DNA from: Saprospira sp. CCB-QB6 | Lineage (GTDB): Bacteria > Bacteroidota > Bacteroidia > Chitinophagales > Saprospiraceae | DNA: 64,000 nucleotides | Reading direction: 5' to 3' | Assembly: GCF_028464065.1 (NCBI RefSeq) | Contig: NZ_CP116808.1 | Location: 2,311,501 to 2,375,500 of the forward strand | Shown: piece by piece, positions 42,602 through 50,766 of the stretch | Layout: each line of letters starts with the position of its first letter | Numbering within the stretch: position 1 is the first letter of the stretch | Translations under genes and position numbers: made by a program | The notes under the pieces: model-generated | The model's database searches: none | What the model was told of the DNA's origin: nothing | The model's input: only the letters and a program-made list of their open reading frames with translations

Positions 42602-44146
42602 ATGCGACTAAAAATAATGCTGATCCTAGTATGTTTGTCGGGCAGTTTATGGGGGCAAAAAAAGCTGTTATTGCGTTTAGAGCCGGGGCAGGAGTTGCCG
42701 CAATGGGGGCAGAAAAAAGTTTGTTTGGCGGCAGATTGGGGCATTTGGAGCTATAGCATTGCGGAGGAGGATAGTGCGGTAGTGCAGCAGTATTTAGTGC
42801 AGCATTTTGGGCCAGAAAATTGGCAGTGGGCGCATCAGTTGCGTTATCGGGCTCGTCCGAACGATCCAGAATATGACTTTTGGCAGTGGAACATGGAATT
42901 ATTGGGTTTGCCAGAGATTTGGGAAGAGACCAGTGGGGGATTAGCGGGGCAGGACAGCATTGTAGTGGCGGTCATTGATGGGGGAGGGGATTGGCAGCAT
43001 GAGGATTTGGCCGAGAATATATATGTCAATTGGGGGGAGGTTCCGGATGATGGGATAGACAATGACCAGAACGGTTATATTGATGATTTTCGGGGTTGGC
43101 GGGCAGATACAGAGGATGATGAGCATGCGCCCGACAGTCATGCTAGTTCGGTAGCGGGGATCATAGGGGCCAGGGGAGATAATGGGATAGGCATGGCGGG
43201 TATTAATTGGCGGGTAAAAGTCATGTTGCTATCGGCCCAGTCGGCCAACAGTCTGTTAGAAGAGGGGAATTTATTGGCGACCTACTACTATATATGGAAA
43301 ATGCGGCAGTTATATAAAGAGAGTGGGGGACAGCGGGGGGCCTATATATTAGTGAGTAATTTATCGGCGGGGGTAGACTTTGGGCGGCCGGAGGATCATC
43401 CGCTTTGGTGTGGGGTTTATGATAGTTTGGGTCAGGCGGGCATATTGAGTGTGGCGGCCAGTATGAATCGGAAAGAAAACATAGATGAGGTTGGGGACAT
43501 GCCCTGTCTTTGTCCCTCGGAGGCCTTAATGACCGTAAGTTTGAGTAATCGTTATGATGCATTGGACCAAAATGCGCCCTATGGTCCTTTGCATTTAGAT
43601 TTGGCGGCGCCGGGGGCAGTTTATACGCTTCGGCCTAACGATACTTATAATGTATTTGGGGGGACCTCTGGGGCGGCGCCGCATTTGGCTGGGGGCATTG
43701 CCTTATTGGCGAGTTATCCGGCTGCGGATTGGCAGGCCTATTTAAAAGCGGAGCCGCAGGCGGCCATGTACTTATTGCGGGATATTATATTGGCCACGGT
43801 GAGCAAGAAAGAGGATATGGAGGAATTAAAATCTGGGGGGCGCTTAGATTTGGGGGCGGCTTTTCGCTTATTAAAATCGCTATATGGGCCAAAGTTGGAG
43901 GAAAATTCTTTTTTGTGGAGGCGGGATTCGGACCAACTTTATTTAAGTTATCGGGCGCAAAGGGCTGGAAAATACCGTTTAGTGGTTCGGGATTTGCTAG
44001 GGCGGCAAGTTTTTTTAGGAGAAAAACAGCTGCTAGGGGAGGAGCTAACTATTTGGGAATTAGGGTTTTTTGAGAGTCGTCAGCTTTTGTTGATTTCGCT
44101 TTATGAAGAAAATAGCCTAATAAAGACAGAAAAATTTGTCTATTAG
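42602..44146 (+). CDS. Subtilisin-family serine protease (S8), secreted
   Basis: 514 residues. Signal peptide 1-18. Catalytic Asp in VAVIDGGGDWQHEDL (about residue 124), His in DSHASSVAGIIGA (about 180) and Ser in FGGTSGAAPHLAGG (about 357). The C-terminal 85 residues (YRLVVRDLLGRQVFLGEK...LLLISLYEE) resemble a shortened T9SS sorting domain without the usual PNP motif. Codon use is unusual next to its neighbours: many GGG, TTG and ATA. Likely exported protease. Confidence 0.9.
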   Translation: MRLKIMLILVCLSGSLWGQKKLLLRLEPGQELPQWGQKKVCLAADWGIWSYSIAEEDSAVVQQYLVQHFGPENWQWAHQLRYRARPNDPEYDFWQWNMELLGLPEIWEETSGGLAGQDSIVVAVIDGGGDWQHEDLAENIYVNWGEVPDDGIDNDQNGYIDDFRGWRADTEDDEHAPDSHASSVAGIIGARGDNGIGMAGINWRVKVMLLSAQSANSLLEEGNLLATYYYIWKMRQLYKESGGQRGAYILVSNLSAGVDFGRPEDHPLWCGVYDSLGQAGILSVAASMNRKENIDEVGDMPCLCPSEALMTVSLSNRYDALDQNAPYGPLHLDLAAPGAVYTLRPNDTYNVFGGTSGAAPHLAGGIALLASYPAADWQAYLKAEPQAAMYLLRDIILATVSKKEDMEELKSGGRLDLGAAFRLLKSLYGPKLEENSFLWRRDSDQLYLSYRAQRAGKYRLVVRDLLGRQVFLGEKQLLGEELTIWELGFFESRQLLLISLYEENSLIKTEKFVY

Positions 44147-44231
44147 CAATTGCTTTTCTACCTTTGCAAAGCCCAAAAGGGAAGCCCACAAGCGGCTTGA
44201 GAAAATAAATAGTGAAAAAAACTTCAAAAAG

Positions 44232-44263
44232 TTTTGCAGATATAAAAAACCATCTTATATTTG
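44232..44263 (+). promoter_or_regulatory. Promoter of tRNA-Arg
   Basis: TTTTG at 44232-44236, exactly 19 bp, then TATATTTG at 44256-44263: a full match to the Bacteroidota housekeeping promoter. Predicted start near 44270, 29 nt before the tRNA. Confidence 0.78.
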
Positions 44264-44298
44264 CAACCGCAACGAAGAAAACACACTACTTGCAAAAT

Positions 44299-44372
44299 GG
44301 CTCTGTAGCTCAATTGGATAGAGCATCTGACTACGGATCAGAAGGTTAGGGGTTCGACTCCCTTCAGAGTCA
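44299..44372 (+). tRNA. tRNA-Arg (anticodon ACG)
   Basis: 74 nt cloverleaf: acceptor GGCTCTG / CAGAGTC with one G-U, D-arm GCTC...GAGC, anticodon stem TCTGA / TCAGA with loop CTACGGA, T-arm AGGGG-TTCGACT-CCCTT, discriminator A. CCA is not encoded. Reads CGN codons through inosine at position 34. Confidence 0.96.
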
Positions 44373-44401
44373 CATCTTTATTGTTTTAAAGAATTGATTA
44401 G

Positions 44402-44428
44402 GTTCCACAAGCAATTGTGGAACTTTTT
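44402..44428 (+). terminator. Terminator/attenuator between tRNA-Arg and rpmB
   Basis: GTTCCACAA-GCAA-TTGTGGAAC followed by five T, ending 18 nt before the rpmB start codon. It ends the tRNA transcript; because no separate rpmB promoter is visible in the 19-nt remainder, it may let some polymerase through or act as an attenuator. Confidence 0.8.
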
Positions 44429-44446
44429 AAATTAGAAAGAGCAGTC

Positions 44447-44845
44447 ATGTCGAGAATTTGTCAATTGACCGGAAAGAAAGCTATGGTGGGAAACAATGTT
44501 TCTCACTCTAATCGCAAGACTAGACGTCGTTTCAATGCGAATATTAAAACTAAACGTATTTTTGTACCCGAATCAAATGTTTGGATCAAAGTAAAGGTGA
44601 GCATGCGAGCTCTTCGTACGATGAACAAATTGGGGGTATACAACTTCTTGAAGCGCCAGATCGCTAAAGGATATGATCCCTTCATTTGGGTTGAAGATCC
44701 TAAAGCTGCTGAAAAGAGCAATGAGCGTGGCTACCGTCGCCTAGAGCACACAGATGCTCAGGGTAACAAGAGCTACAGCATCACTTTCGAACCAGAAAGC
44801 GCTGACGACAATCGCAAAGTGCGTCTCTCTTCTGTTATTAAGTAA
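44447..44845 (+). CDS. rpmB: 50S ribosomal protein L28 with C-terminal extension
   Basis: 132 residues from ATG 44447 (an upstream TTG frame start lies inside the terminator). SRICQLTGKKAMVGNNVSHS and RRFNANIKTKRIFVPE are typical of L28. The family is usually about 75-80 residues; here residues about 80-132 are extra (DPKAAEKSNERGYRRLEHTD and on). First gene of the rpmB-rpmG-DUF4295-ftsY order common in Bacteroidota. Confidence 0.94.
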   Translation: MSRICQLTGKKAMVGNNVSHSNRKTRRRFNANIKTKRIFVPESNVWIKVKVSMRALRTMNKLGVYNFLKRQIAKGYDPFIWVEDPKAAEKSNERGYRRLEHTDAQGNKSYSITFEPESADDNRKVRLSSVIK

Positions 44846-44867
44846 ATAGAAAAAATCATCAGATATT

Positions 44868-45056
44868 ATGGCTAAGAAAAGCAAAGGTAATCGCATACAG
44901 GTGATTTTGGAATGCACAGAGCACAAAGAATCTGGTCTTCCTGGCACTTCACGCTACATCACTGTGAAGAACCGTAAGAACACACCTGCTCGTATGGAGT
45001 TGAAGAAATACAATCCCATCTTGAAGCGTTACACTATCCATAAGGAGATTAAGTAA
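44868..45056 (+). CDS. rpmG: 50S ribosomal protein L33
   Basis: 62 residues. [39 protein letters not shown] and [17 protein letters not shown] match L33. Only one of the usual zinc Cys positions (LECTEH) is present, so it is the Cys-minus form. 22 bp after rpmB. Confidence 0.95.
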   Translation: MAKKSKGNRIQVILECTEHKESGLPGTSRYITVKNRKNTPARMELKKYNPILKRYTIHKEIK

Positions 45057-45095
45057 TTTTTCGAGAACAATCCGCTCGACAAAAAATAAATCGTC

Positions 45096-45272
45096 ATGGC
45101 TAAGAAAGTATCAAAAAACGCACGTGTAGCCCAGCGTGCTGCTAATGCAGGCAGTGGTAAAGATCACGTGAGAGTTGTTAAGTCCATTAAGGACCCCAAC
45201 ACAGGAAAGTATTCTTACAAAGAAGTTATCGTCCACAAAGATCAAGTGGAAGACTTCTTCAAGAATAAATAA
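45096..45272 (+). CDS. DUF4295 small basic protein
   Basis: 58 residues: opens MAKKVSKNARVAQRAANAGS, ends QVEDFFKNK. DUF4295 is a Bacteroidota-specific family that almost always sits between rpmG and ftsY, and is likely ribosome-associated. 39 bp after rpmG. Confidence 0.9.
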   Translation: MAKKVSKNARVAQRAANAGSGKDHVRVVKSIKDPNTGKYSYKEVIVHKDQVEDFFKNK

Positions 45273-45300
45273 TCAGGTAATTAAGGCAAATTATGAAAGT

Positions 45301-45339
45301 GGCTCTTCCTGTTGAGGGAAGAGCCCTTTCTGTTTTTTT
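45301..45339 (+). terminator. Intrinsic terminator after the ribosomal genes
   Basis: 9-bp perfect stem GGCTCTTCC / GGAAGAGCC, 7-nt loop, then a T-rich tail with seven T. Confidence 0.88.
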
Positions 45340-45402
45340 ATTTGACCTTTTTTTGCGTTCTTTAAGCTCTCCTTATTGTTCATCTAGATTAAGCAGTCTC
45401 GT

Positions 45403-46371
45403 ATGGGATTTTTTAACAAACTTTTCGGGAAGAAAGAAAAAGAAGACCTGGATAAAGGCCTAGAAAAAACGAAGACCAATTTCTTCAATAAAATGTCTAG
45501 GGCTATTGCCGGTAAAACAAAGGTAGATGATGAGGTACTAGATGAATTAGAGTCAGTACTAATCCAGTCTGATGTAGGACTAAAAACTACCATCAAAATT
45601 ATAGAGCGTATCGAGGAGCGAGTAGCTCGCGATAAGTATATGTCTACCTCTGAGCTAAATGAGATTCTCCGAGATGAGATTGTTCAGCTATTGGGTGAAA
45701 ATACTACAGAAGAGACTAATTTCTTTTCTATTCCAGAGGAGGCCAAACGGCCCTATATTATTTTGATTGTAGGCGTAAATGGAGCAGGGAAAACAACGAC
45801 TATTGGTAAATTGGCCAAGCGTTTTGTAGACCAAGGGCATAAGGTAGTTTTGGGTGCTGCAGATACGTTCCGCGCGGCGGCTGTAGATCAGTTGGGCATT
45901 TGGGCGGAAAGAGTGGGCTGCGATTTTTATAGCAAGGGAATGAATACAGACCCTGCTGCCGTGGCTTATGAGACCACTCAATACGCTATTCAAAATAACT
46001 GTGATATAGCGATTATTGATACTGCTGGACGTCTACACAACAACAAACAATTGATGGCTGAGCTCTCTAAGATTAAGCGCTCACTCTCTAAACAGATCGA
46101 GGATGCCCCCCATGAGGTGATGTTGGTACTCGATGGTTCTGTAGGCCAAAATGCTTTCATCCAAGCCGAAGAGTTTACTAAGGCTACAGATGTGAGCTCA
46201 CTAGCTATCACTAAACTAGATGGTACCGCCAAAGGTGGTGTGGTGATTGGTATTAGTGACCAGTTTAAGATTCCAATTAAATATATCGGGGTAGGAGAGG
46301 GCATTGAGCATCTCCAAGCCTTTAATAAACGCAGTTTTGTCGACTCTTTCTTCTCGCAAAAAGAAGACTAG
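45403..46371 (+). CDS. ftsY: Signal recognition particle receptor FtsY
   Basis: 322 residues. N-domain (about 20-105), then NG GTPase: GVNGAGKTTTIGKLAKRF (P-loop near residue 125), DTFRAAAVDQL, DTAGRLHNNKQLMAEL, TKLDGTAKGGVVIGI. The acidic A-domain is absent, as in many Bacteroidota. Docks the SRP-ribosome complex to the membrane for co-translational insertion. The transporter gene starts 3 bp after its stop. Confidence 0.96.
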   Translation: MGFFNKLFGKKEKEDLDKGLEKTKTNFFNKMSRAIAGKTKVDDEVLDELESVLIQSDVGLKTTIKIIERIEERVARDKYMSTSELNEILRDEIVQLLGENTTEETNFFSIPEEAKRPYIILIVGVNGAGKTTTIGKLAKRFVDQGHKVVLGAADTFRAAAVDQLGIWAERVGCDFYSKGMNTDPAAVAYETTQYAIQNNCDIAIIDTAGRLHNNKQLMAELSKIKRSLSKQIEDAPHEVMLVLDGSVGQNAFIQAEEFTKATDVSSLAITKLDGTAKGGVVIGISDQFKIPIKYIGVGEGIEHLQAFNKRSFVDSFFSQKED

Positions 46372-46374
46372 TCT

Positions 46375-47289
46375 ATGTTCCTGCTTACAGATATTGACCA
46401 GCTAGAGCTGGCTTTTAGTCCAAGTACCCAACTTCTATTGAAGCTGGTACTTGGACTTATTATTTTTGGGGTGGCTCTAGACCTCCGTGGACAAGATTTT
46501 CTGCGTTTACTTAAACAGCCGCTGCCAATTATTTTGGGCCTTTTAGGACAGCTCTTTCTGCTGCCAGCGCTTTCTTTTGCTTTTTTGTATGCTGCTTGGG
46601 CATTAAATATAGCACCTTTGCCTAGCATTGCATTGGGAATGTTATTGGTGGCCGCTTGTCCAGGTGGAAATATGTCCAATTTTTTTACGCATTTAGCCAA
46701 AGGAGATACAGCTCTTTCTGTGAGTTTATCGGCTTGTACTACTTTGCTAGCTGCTGTTAGCACACCTCTCAATTTTATGTTTTGGGGGAGCCGCTTGCCC
46801 TTTGCTCAAGAGCAAATGAAAACGCTATCCTTAGACTTTCTACCACTCTTTATAGATGTTAGCCTTATGTTGGGCTTGCCGCTTCTGCTCGGCCTTATAT
46901 TGGCTAATTTTCGACCTAACTTGGCCCGCAGAATGTCGCCCATCTTTAAATGGCTTTCTATTGTATTTTTTGGCCTTTTGGTGGTTTTGGCTTTTATCTC
47001 TAATATTCAGATTTTTCTTGGCTACATTGGAGCCGTAATCTTTTTGGTCATTTTGCAAAATGCCTTGGCATTAGGGCTAGGCATGGGCTTGGCCAAAGGC
47101 TTTCGACTGCCTTGGGCTCAACAAAAAACCTTGAGTATTGAGCTGGGTATCCAAAACTCAGGCCTTGGCCTAGTGCTCTGCTTTCAATATTTTAGTGGCT
47201 TGGGGGGAATGGCGCTGATTGCTGCCTGCTGGGGGATTTGGCATATTATCTCAGGCCTTGGCTTGGCTTTTTATTGGTCCAAGAAATAA
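46375..47289 (+). CDS. BASS-family (bile acid:sodium symporter-like) transporter
   Basis: 304 residues and nine or ten membrane segments. VLGLIIFGVALDLRGQDF and ACPGGNMSNFFTHLAKGDTALSVS are the family's N-terminal and substrate/sodium-site motifs; ELGIQNSGLGLVL is the second crossing-helix motif. It should import an organic anion with Na+. Substrate not known. Translationally close to ftsY, ended by a strong terminator. Confidence 0.9.
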   Translation: MFLLTDIDQLELAFSPSTQLLLKLVLGLIIFGVALDLRGQDFLRLLKQPLPIILGLLGQLFLLPALSFAFLYAAWALNIAPLPSIALGMLLVAACPGGNMSNFFTHLAKGDTALSVSLSACTTLLAAVSTPLNFMFWGSRLPFAQEQMKTLSLDFLPLFIDVSLMLGLPLLLGLILANFRPNLARRMSPIFKWLSIVFFGLLVVLAFISNIQIFLGYIGAVIFLVILQNALALGLGMGLAKGFRLPWAQQKTLSIELGIQNSGLGLVLCFQYFSGLGGMALIAACWGIWHIISGLGLAFYWSKK

Positions 47290-47294
47290 AGAAC

Positions 47295-47331
47295 AAAAAA
47301 GCGCAGCAGATTAGGTATCTGTTGCGCTTTT
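47295..47331. terminator. Bidirectional terminator
   Basis: GCGCAGCAGAT / ATCTGTTGCGC (one mismatch), A-run on the left and T-run on the right. It serves both converging genes. Confidence 0.88.
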
Positions 47332-47337
47332 CCAACA

Positions 47338-48168
47338 CTAGAAATTTGGACTCGCCTTAACAATGCGATCATTAACAGGCTGCTCATTCCGATAATTATG
47401 AACAGGCATATTCTCTTCTAAAATTTTGGCCTGTTTCAAGGAGATATTGATCGGCGTTTTGAAGATATACCACTGTACATTTTCTGAACAAGGAGGAGTA
47501 GTTAAAGACCCTTTGTAGTGATAGTAGCTTCTATCCTTGGGCAAGTTTAAATTCATATCAAAAGGCTTCCCAATCTCTTTTTTCGCACCAGCGGCCAAAG
47601 GCAAATAAGTCTCTAAAAAATCAAAGGGAGCACTTTGTCCACCTTCTTTGGCCATGACCGCTAAAACAGCAATATCTCCATCTTGGTTAGCGTGTACCAA
47701 ATGCATTTCTAAGGGGTAGCGAACGCCCTCTATGGTGTGCTCAGAAGGCTCGTGAAAATGAAACTGCTTGAGATAAAACTTTTCGCCCTCCAAAACAATA
47801 TAATCGCCTTCCTCAAAATCATATTGAATGGAATGGCCATTGTTAACCACATCATGCAAAATGGTTTGGTCCGCATACTGAATATCTAAAGGCGGAAGCT
47901 GCTCGTCGCTTTGGTACTCCACAATGTTAATTGGAGACTGATGCTGGCCCCCACAATCCGAAGTTTTTTCAAGCTCGGCCCAATGCTCAGGCCCCGTTTC
48001 TCCCTGATAACTCCAGTCTTCATGCTGTCTGGCTGGCGCAGATTCCAACTTAACAGGGCTTTTTTCTACACTATTCGGATGATGCTCGTTAATGTGTACT
48101 TCCTTAGACGCACAGGCATTTAAGCCTAGCCCCATAACAATTAGGGCTAAGTAGGTTAGCGTTTTCAT
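47338..48168 (-). CDS. Alpha-class carbonic anhydrase, probable lipoprotein
   Basis: 276 residues. Lipobox LNAC puts Cys at about residue 19. Zn ligands QFHFHEPSEH (two His) and EMHLVHAN (third His), with GGQHQSPINI and GSLTTPPCSE typical of the alpha class. Converts CO2 and bicarbonate in the periplasm or at the outer membrane. The spacer from residue 22 to about 50 is charged and His-containing. Monocistronic. Confidence 0.93.
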   Translation of the reverse strand: MKTLTYLALIVMGLGLNACASKEVHINEHHPNSVEKSPVKLESAPARQHEDWSYQGETGPEHWAELEKTSDCGGQHQSPINIVEYQSDEQLPPLDIQYADQTILHDVVNNGHSIQYDFEEGDYIVLEGEKFYLKQFHFHEPSEHTIEGVRYPLEMHLVHANQDGDIAVLAVMAKEGGQSAPFDFLETYLPLAAGAKKEIGKPFDMNLNLPKDRSYYHYKGSLTTPPCSENVQWYIFKTPINISLKQAKILEENMPVHNYRNEQPVNDRIVKASPNF

Positions 48169-48295
48169 AGATTTTCTTTTTTGTAGCTATTGGATATCTA
48201 CAAATGTCGAGGCCAAACAAGACTTCTTTGATGATTTTTGTCACAAAGCCAAGATTTTAAGGCATAAAAATCTAAGCAGCCCCCCTTTCTAAATG

Positions 48296-48323
48296 AAAAA
48301 AGCCAGCTGTTAGGCTGGCTTTT
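48296..48323 (-). terminator. Intrinsic terminator of lspA
   Basis: AGCCAGC / GCTGGCT stem with 6-nt loop; on the minus strand followed by T-rich sequence. Confidence 0.8.
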
Positions 48324-48350
48324 GTATTTCTTGCAAACGATAAATAATGA

Positions 48351-49133
48351 CTAATCTTCTTCCTCATCTAGATCAATATCTAAACCGATAGATTCATCTA
48401 TTGCCGCCGAATCTTCTTCCTCAACAAGAGGCTCTTCTGTTTGGGCCGCTATAGGCGGCACTTCCGTAGGAGTTGGAATGCTTGCTGGATTTTCATCTTC
48501 TTTGGGCGAATTCCCCACGGTCTCCATAAAATCCTGATAACAAAAGATGATTAAAAAGACGCCTAAACTAATAGAAGCATCTGCTAAGTTGAAAATCGGC
48601 TGGAAAAACAAAAAGTGTTTTCCCCCCACAAAAGGCATCCAACTCGGATAATCGCCCTCTAAAAGCGGAAAATAAAACATATCCACAACCCGGCCATAGA
48701 GCAAGGGTGCATAGCCCTCCCCAAAAGTAGTGACTTCAGCCAAACCTCCATGCATCGGACTTTCTGTGAAAAAAGCACCATAAAACACACTATCCAAAAT
48801 ATTCCCTAAGGCCCCAGCCAAAATAAAGGAAACACTACTAATTAAGGTCCGCCCTTTTTTGTTTTTGATAATCTGATAGAGGTAAACCGACATAATCGTC
48901 ACGGCCACTAAGCGAAAACTGCTCAAGAAAAGCTTGCCGTAAGCCCCCCCAAATTCTAGCCCAAAGGCCATCCCCGGATTTTCCGTAAAATAAATCTGTC
49001 CCCAATCTTGGCCCTCTCCAAAAATATTGAAATGTTGGCCCATTTGCATATTGAGCTTGACCCAAATCTTGAGCCACTGATCGCTAACCAAAACGATAAT
49101 CAATAGCAAGCTCGCTAGTATTCCTCTTTTCAA
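48351..49133 (-). CDS. lspA: Lipoprotein signal peptidase with acidic tail
   Basis: 260 residues from a TTG start; no in-frame ATG suits the first helix. Four membrane helices. Catalytic Asp114 in GNILDS and Asp185 in FNLADASIS. It cleaves prolipoprotein signal peptides in the inner membrane. After residue about 205 there is a Pro/Glu/Asp-rich tail (EEEDSAAIDESIGLDIDLDE), which LspA proteins of other phyla lack. Two loops between helices are also longer than in E. coli. Confidence 0.92.
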   Translation of the reverse strand: MKRGILASLLLIIVLVSDQWLKIWVKLNMQMGQHFNIFGEGQDWGQIYFTENPGMAFGLEFGGAYGKLFLSSFRLVAVTIMSVYLYQIIKNKKGRTLISSVSFILAGALGNILDSVFYGAFFTESPMHGGLAEVTTFGEGYAPLLYGRVVDMFYFPLLEGDYPSWMPFVGGKHFLFFQPIFNLADASISLGVFLIIFCYQDFMETVGNSPKEDENPASIPTPTEVPPIAAQTEEPLVEEEDSAAIDESIGLDIDLDEEED

Positions 49134-49170
49134 AATGTATTTATTTTCTGTTCCTGAGATTCTATCCCAA

Positions 49171-49178
49171 CAAAAATA
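49171..49178 (-). promoter_or_regulatory. Candidate -7 element of lspA
   Basis: TATTTTTG on the minus strand; leader about 31 nt to the TTG start. -33 region weak. Confidence 0.42.
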
Positions 49179-49223
49179 ATAAAGTTCTGCATAACTCGCT
49201 TTGAGAAGCCCAAATTCTGAACT

Positions 49224-49682
49224 TTATTGCCTATTCGGCCCCACCAAGCGAAAATATTTCCGATAAATCGGCTTGCGATAAGCAAATTGCAACCAAAGCG
49301 AAGGATAAAGCAATAAATTTAAGCCCTTAGGCGCCTCATAATCAATCTCATCAATAATATAACTGCCCGAATCGGCCGGCAAAACCCAATGCTTGTGCCG
49401 CCATTTCTTCAAGAAAAATGGCAACTCATCCCCCTCCGATTCATCCACAAAATAATAGCCCCCATGCGCCTCGCCATGCTCCGTAATCCGCCCCCGCCAG
49501 TTTTGCTTAAATAACCCAAAATTCAACTGCATCTCTACCCGATCTCCCGTCTCACAGCCATCAAAACGCAGCAGTTTTAAGCCAACCCCTGGCGGCTTGA
49601 GCTTCATAAATAAATCCTGATCAAAAGCAGCCATCACGTCTTTGGGCGCCTGCTCCACTCGCGTTCGTAATAAAATTTCCAT
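49224..49682 (-). CDS. SRPBCC-fold ligand-binding-like protein
   Basis: 152 residues, no signal peptide. LLRTRVEQAPKDVMAAFDQDLFMKL and GDRVEMQLNFG followed by VDESEGDELPFFLKKW fit the START/SRPBCC pattern of a hydrophobic pocket. Function not determined. Divergent from maf. Confidence 0.65.
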   Translation of the reverse strand: MEILLRTRVEQAPKDVMAAFDQDLFMKLKPPGVGLKLLRFDGCETGDRVEMQLNFGLFKQNWRGRITEHGEAHGGYYFVDESEGDELPFFLKKWRHKHWVLPADSGSYIIDEIDYEAPKGLNLLLYPSLWLQFAYRKPIYRKYFRLVGPNRQ

Positions 49683-49716
49683 CTCCTTTTTTTCTGCTTG
49701 ATGAGTTGATTATTTT

Positions 49717-49848
49717 GGGGCCTCCCGCCTTTGGCGGGCGCTACGCTTTGGGGCTCGCTATTCGCTCGGCCCTTCGCCAGCTTTGCTGGCTCGGTCTGGC
49801 CTTCGGCCACCCCGCCGCATCGCTAGGCCTGCGGGCCTGACGGCCCTG
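49717..49848 (+). repeat. GC-rich palindromic element, copy 19 (subtype I)
   Basis: Border TTTTGGGGCCTCCCGCC, arm GCCTTTGGCGGGCGCTACGC, core GCTCGGCCCTTCG, stems GCCAGCTTTGCTGGC and GGCCTTCGGCC, tail ATCGCTAGGCC then GGCCTGACGGCC. In a divergent gap. Confidence 0.87.
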
Positions 49849-49882
49849 CAAAACCTTTTATTGGACCATTATATCTATACTT

Positions 49883-50500
49883 ATGTCTGCTTCTATTCCA
49901 TTGTTTTTTCCCGAACTAGAAATCCTTTTAGCCTCCAAATCGCCCAGAAGACAACAGTTGTTGCGAGATATGGGCCTGCGCTTTCAGCAAATTGCCCAAA
50001 ATGTAGAAGAGGATTATCCCGCTAGCCTTCCCCTAGCCGATATTGCTCTCTTTTTGGCCCAAAAAAAGGCCCGTTCGGTCTTGCACCTACTAGAGAAACC
50101 CGAACAGCTGCTCCTCTGTTCAGACACGACCGTAATTGATGCCGAAAATAGCTACGAAAAACCCCAATCAACAGAAGAGGCCAAAGCCTTTTTAAAGGCC
50201 TTATCGGGTAAAACACATGAGGTCCGTACCGCTGTTTGCCTTTGGGGCCAAGAAAAACGCTATGATATTGTAGGCAGCTCCAAAGTAGAATTTGCCGAGT
50301 TGACAGACCAACAAATTGATTATTACGTCAGCCATTTTCAACCCTTTGATAAGGCAGGTGGCTACGCCATCCAAGAATGGATTGGCCTCATCGGTATTAA
50401 AGGCATCCAAGGCAGTTATTTTAATATTGTGGGCCTCCCCAGCCAACAATTATTTGTTGCCCTTTGCGATTACCAAACTCTTTTGGACCAAAAAAAATAG
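49883..50500 (+). CDS. maf: Maf-family nucleoside triphosphate pyrophosphatase
   Basis: 205 residues. LLASKSPRRQQLLRDMG is the Maf phosphate-binding loop, CSDTTVIDAE the central acidic motif, KALSGKTHEVRTAVCL and KAGGYAIQEWIGLIGIKGIQGSYFNIVGLP the later signatures. Hydrolyses non-canonical or dTTP/UTP-type nucleotides to prevent misuse. The copy 20 element starts 7 bp after its stop. Confidence 0.94.
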   Translation: MSASIPLFFPELEILLASKSPRRQQLLRDMGLRFQQIAQNVEEDYPASLPLADIALFLAQKKARSVLHLLEKPEQLLLCSDTTVIDAENSYEKPQSTEEAKAFLKALSGKTHEVRTAVCLWGQEKRYDIVGSSKVEFAELTDQQIDYYVSHFQPFDKAGGYAIQEWIGLIGIKGIQGSYFNIVGLPSQQLFVALCDYQTLLDQKK

Positions 50501-50506
50501 CGCTCC

Positions 50507-50665
50507 TACAGGCGGCGAAGCCGCCGCAAAGGCGCGAAGCGCCGCGGCTGAGGGATGTGAAAGGGTGGCCGCAGGCCAGACCGAGCTAGCGAAGCTGGCG
50601 AAGGGCCGAGCAGAGCTGCGAGCCCTGAAACGTAGCGCCGACGAGCGTAGCGAGGCGGAGGCCCC
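50507..50665 (-). repeat. GC-rich palindromic element, copy 20 (subtype I)
   Basis: Arm GGCCTCCGCCTCGCTACGCTCGTCGGCGCTACG as in copy 17; stem GCCAGCTTCGCTAGC (one mismatch), GGCCTGCGGCC; tail CACATCCCTCAGCC with two more hairpins (GGCGCTTCGCGCC, GGCGGCTTCGCCGCC). Confidence 0.87.
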
Positions 50666-50674
50666 AAAAACAAC

Positions 50675-50713
50675 AAAAAGAGCGACTCGCTCAGCAGCAA
50701 GTCGCTCTTTTTA
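50675..50713 (-). terminator. Terminator between maf and the ECF sigma gene
   Basis: AGAGCGACT / AGTCGCTCT perfect stem, 12-nt loop, A-run before and T-run after, so usable in both directions. Confidence 0.85.
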
Positions 50714-50766
50714 TAGCTTTTAAAAAAAAAGACAAAAAAAACTGTAACCAAAACATAGGGTAAGAC

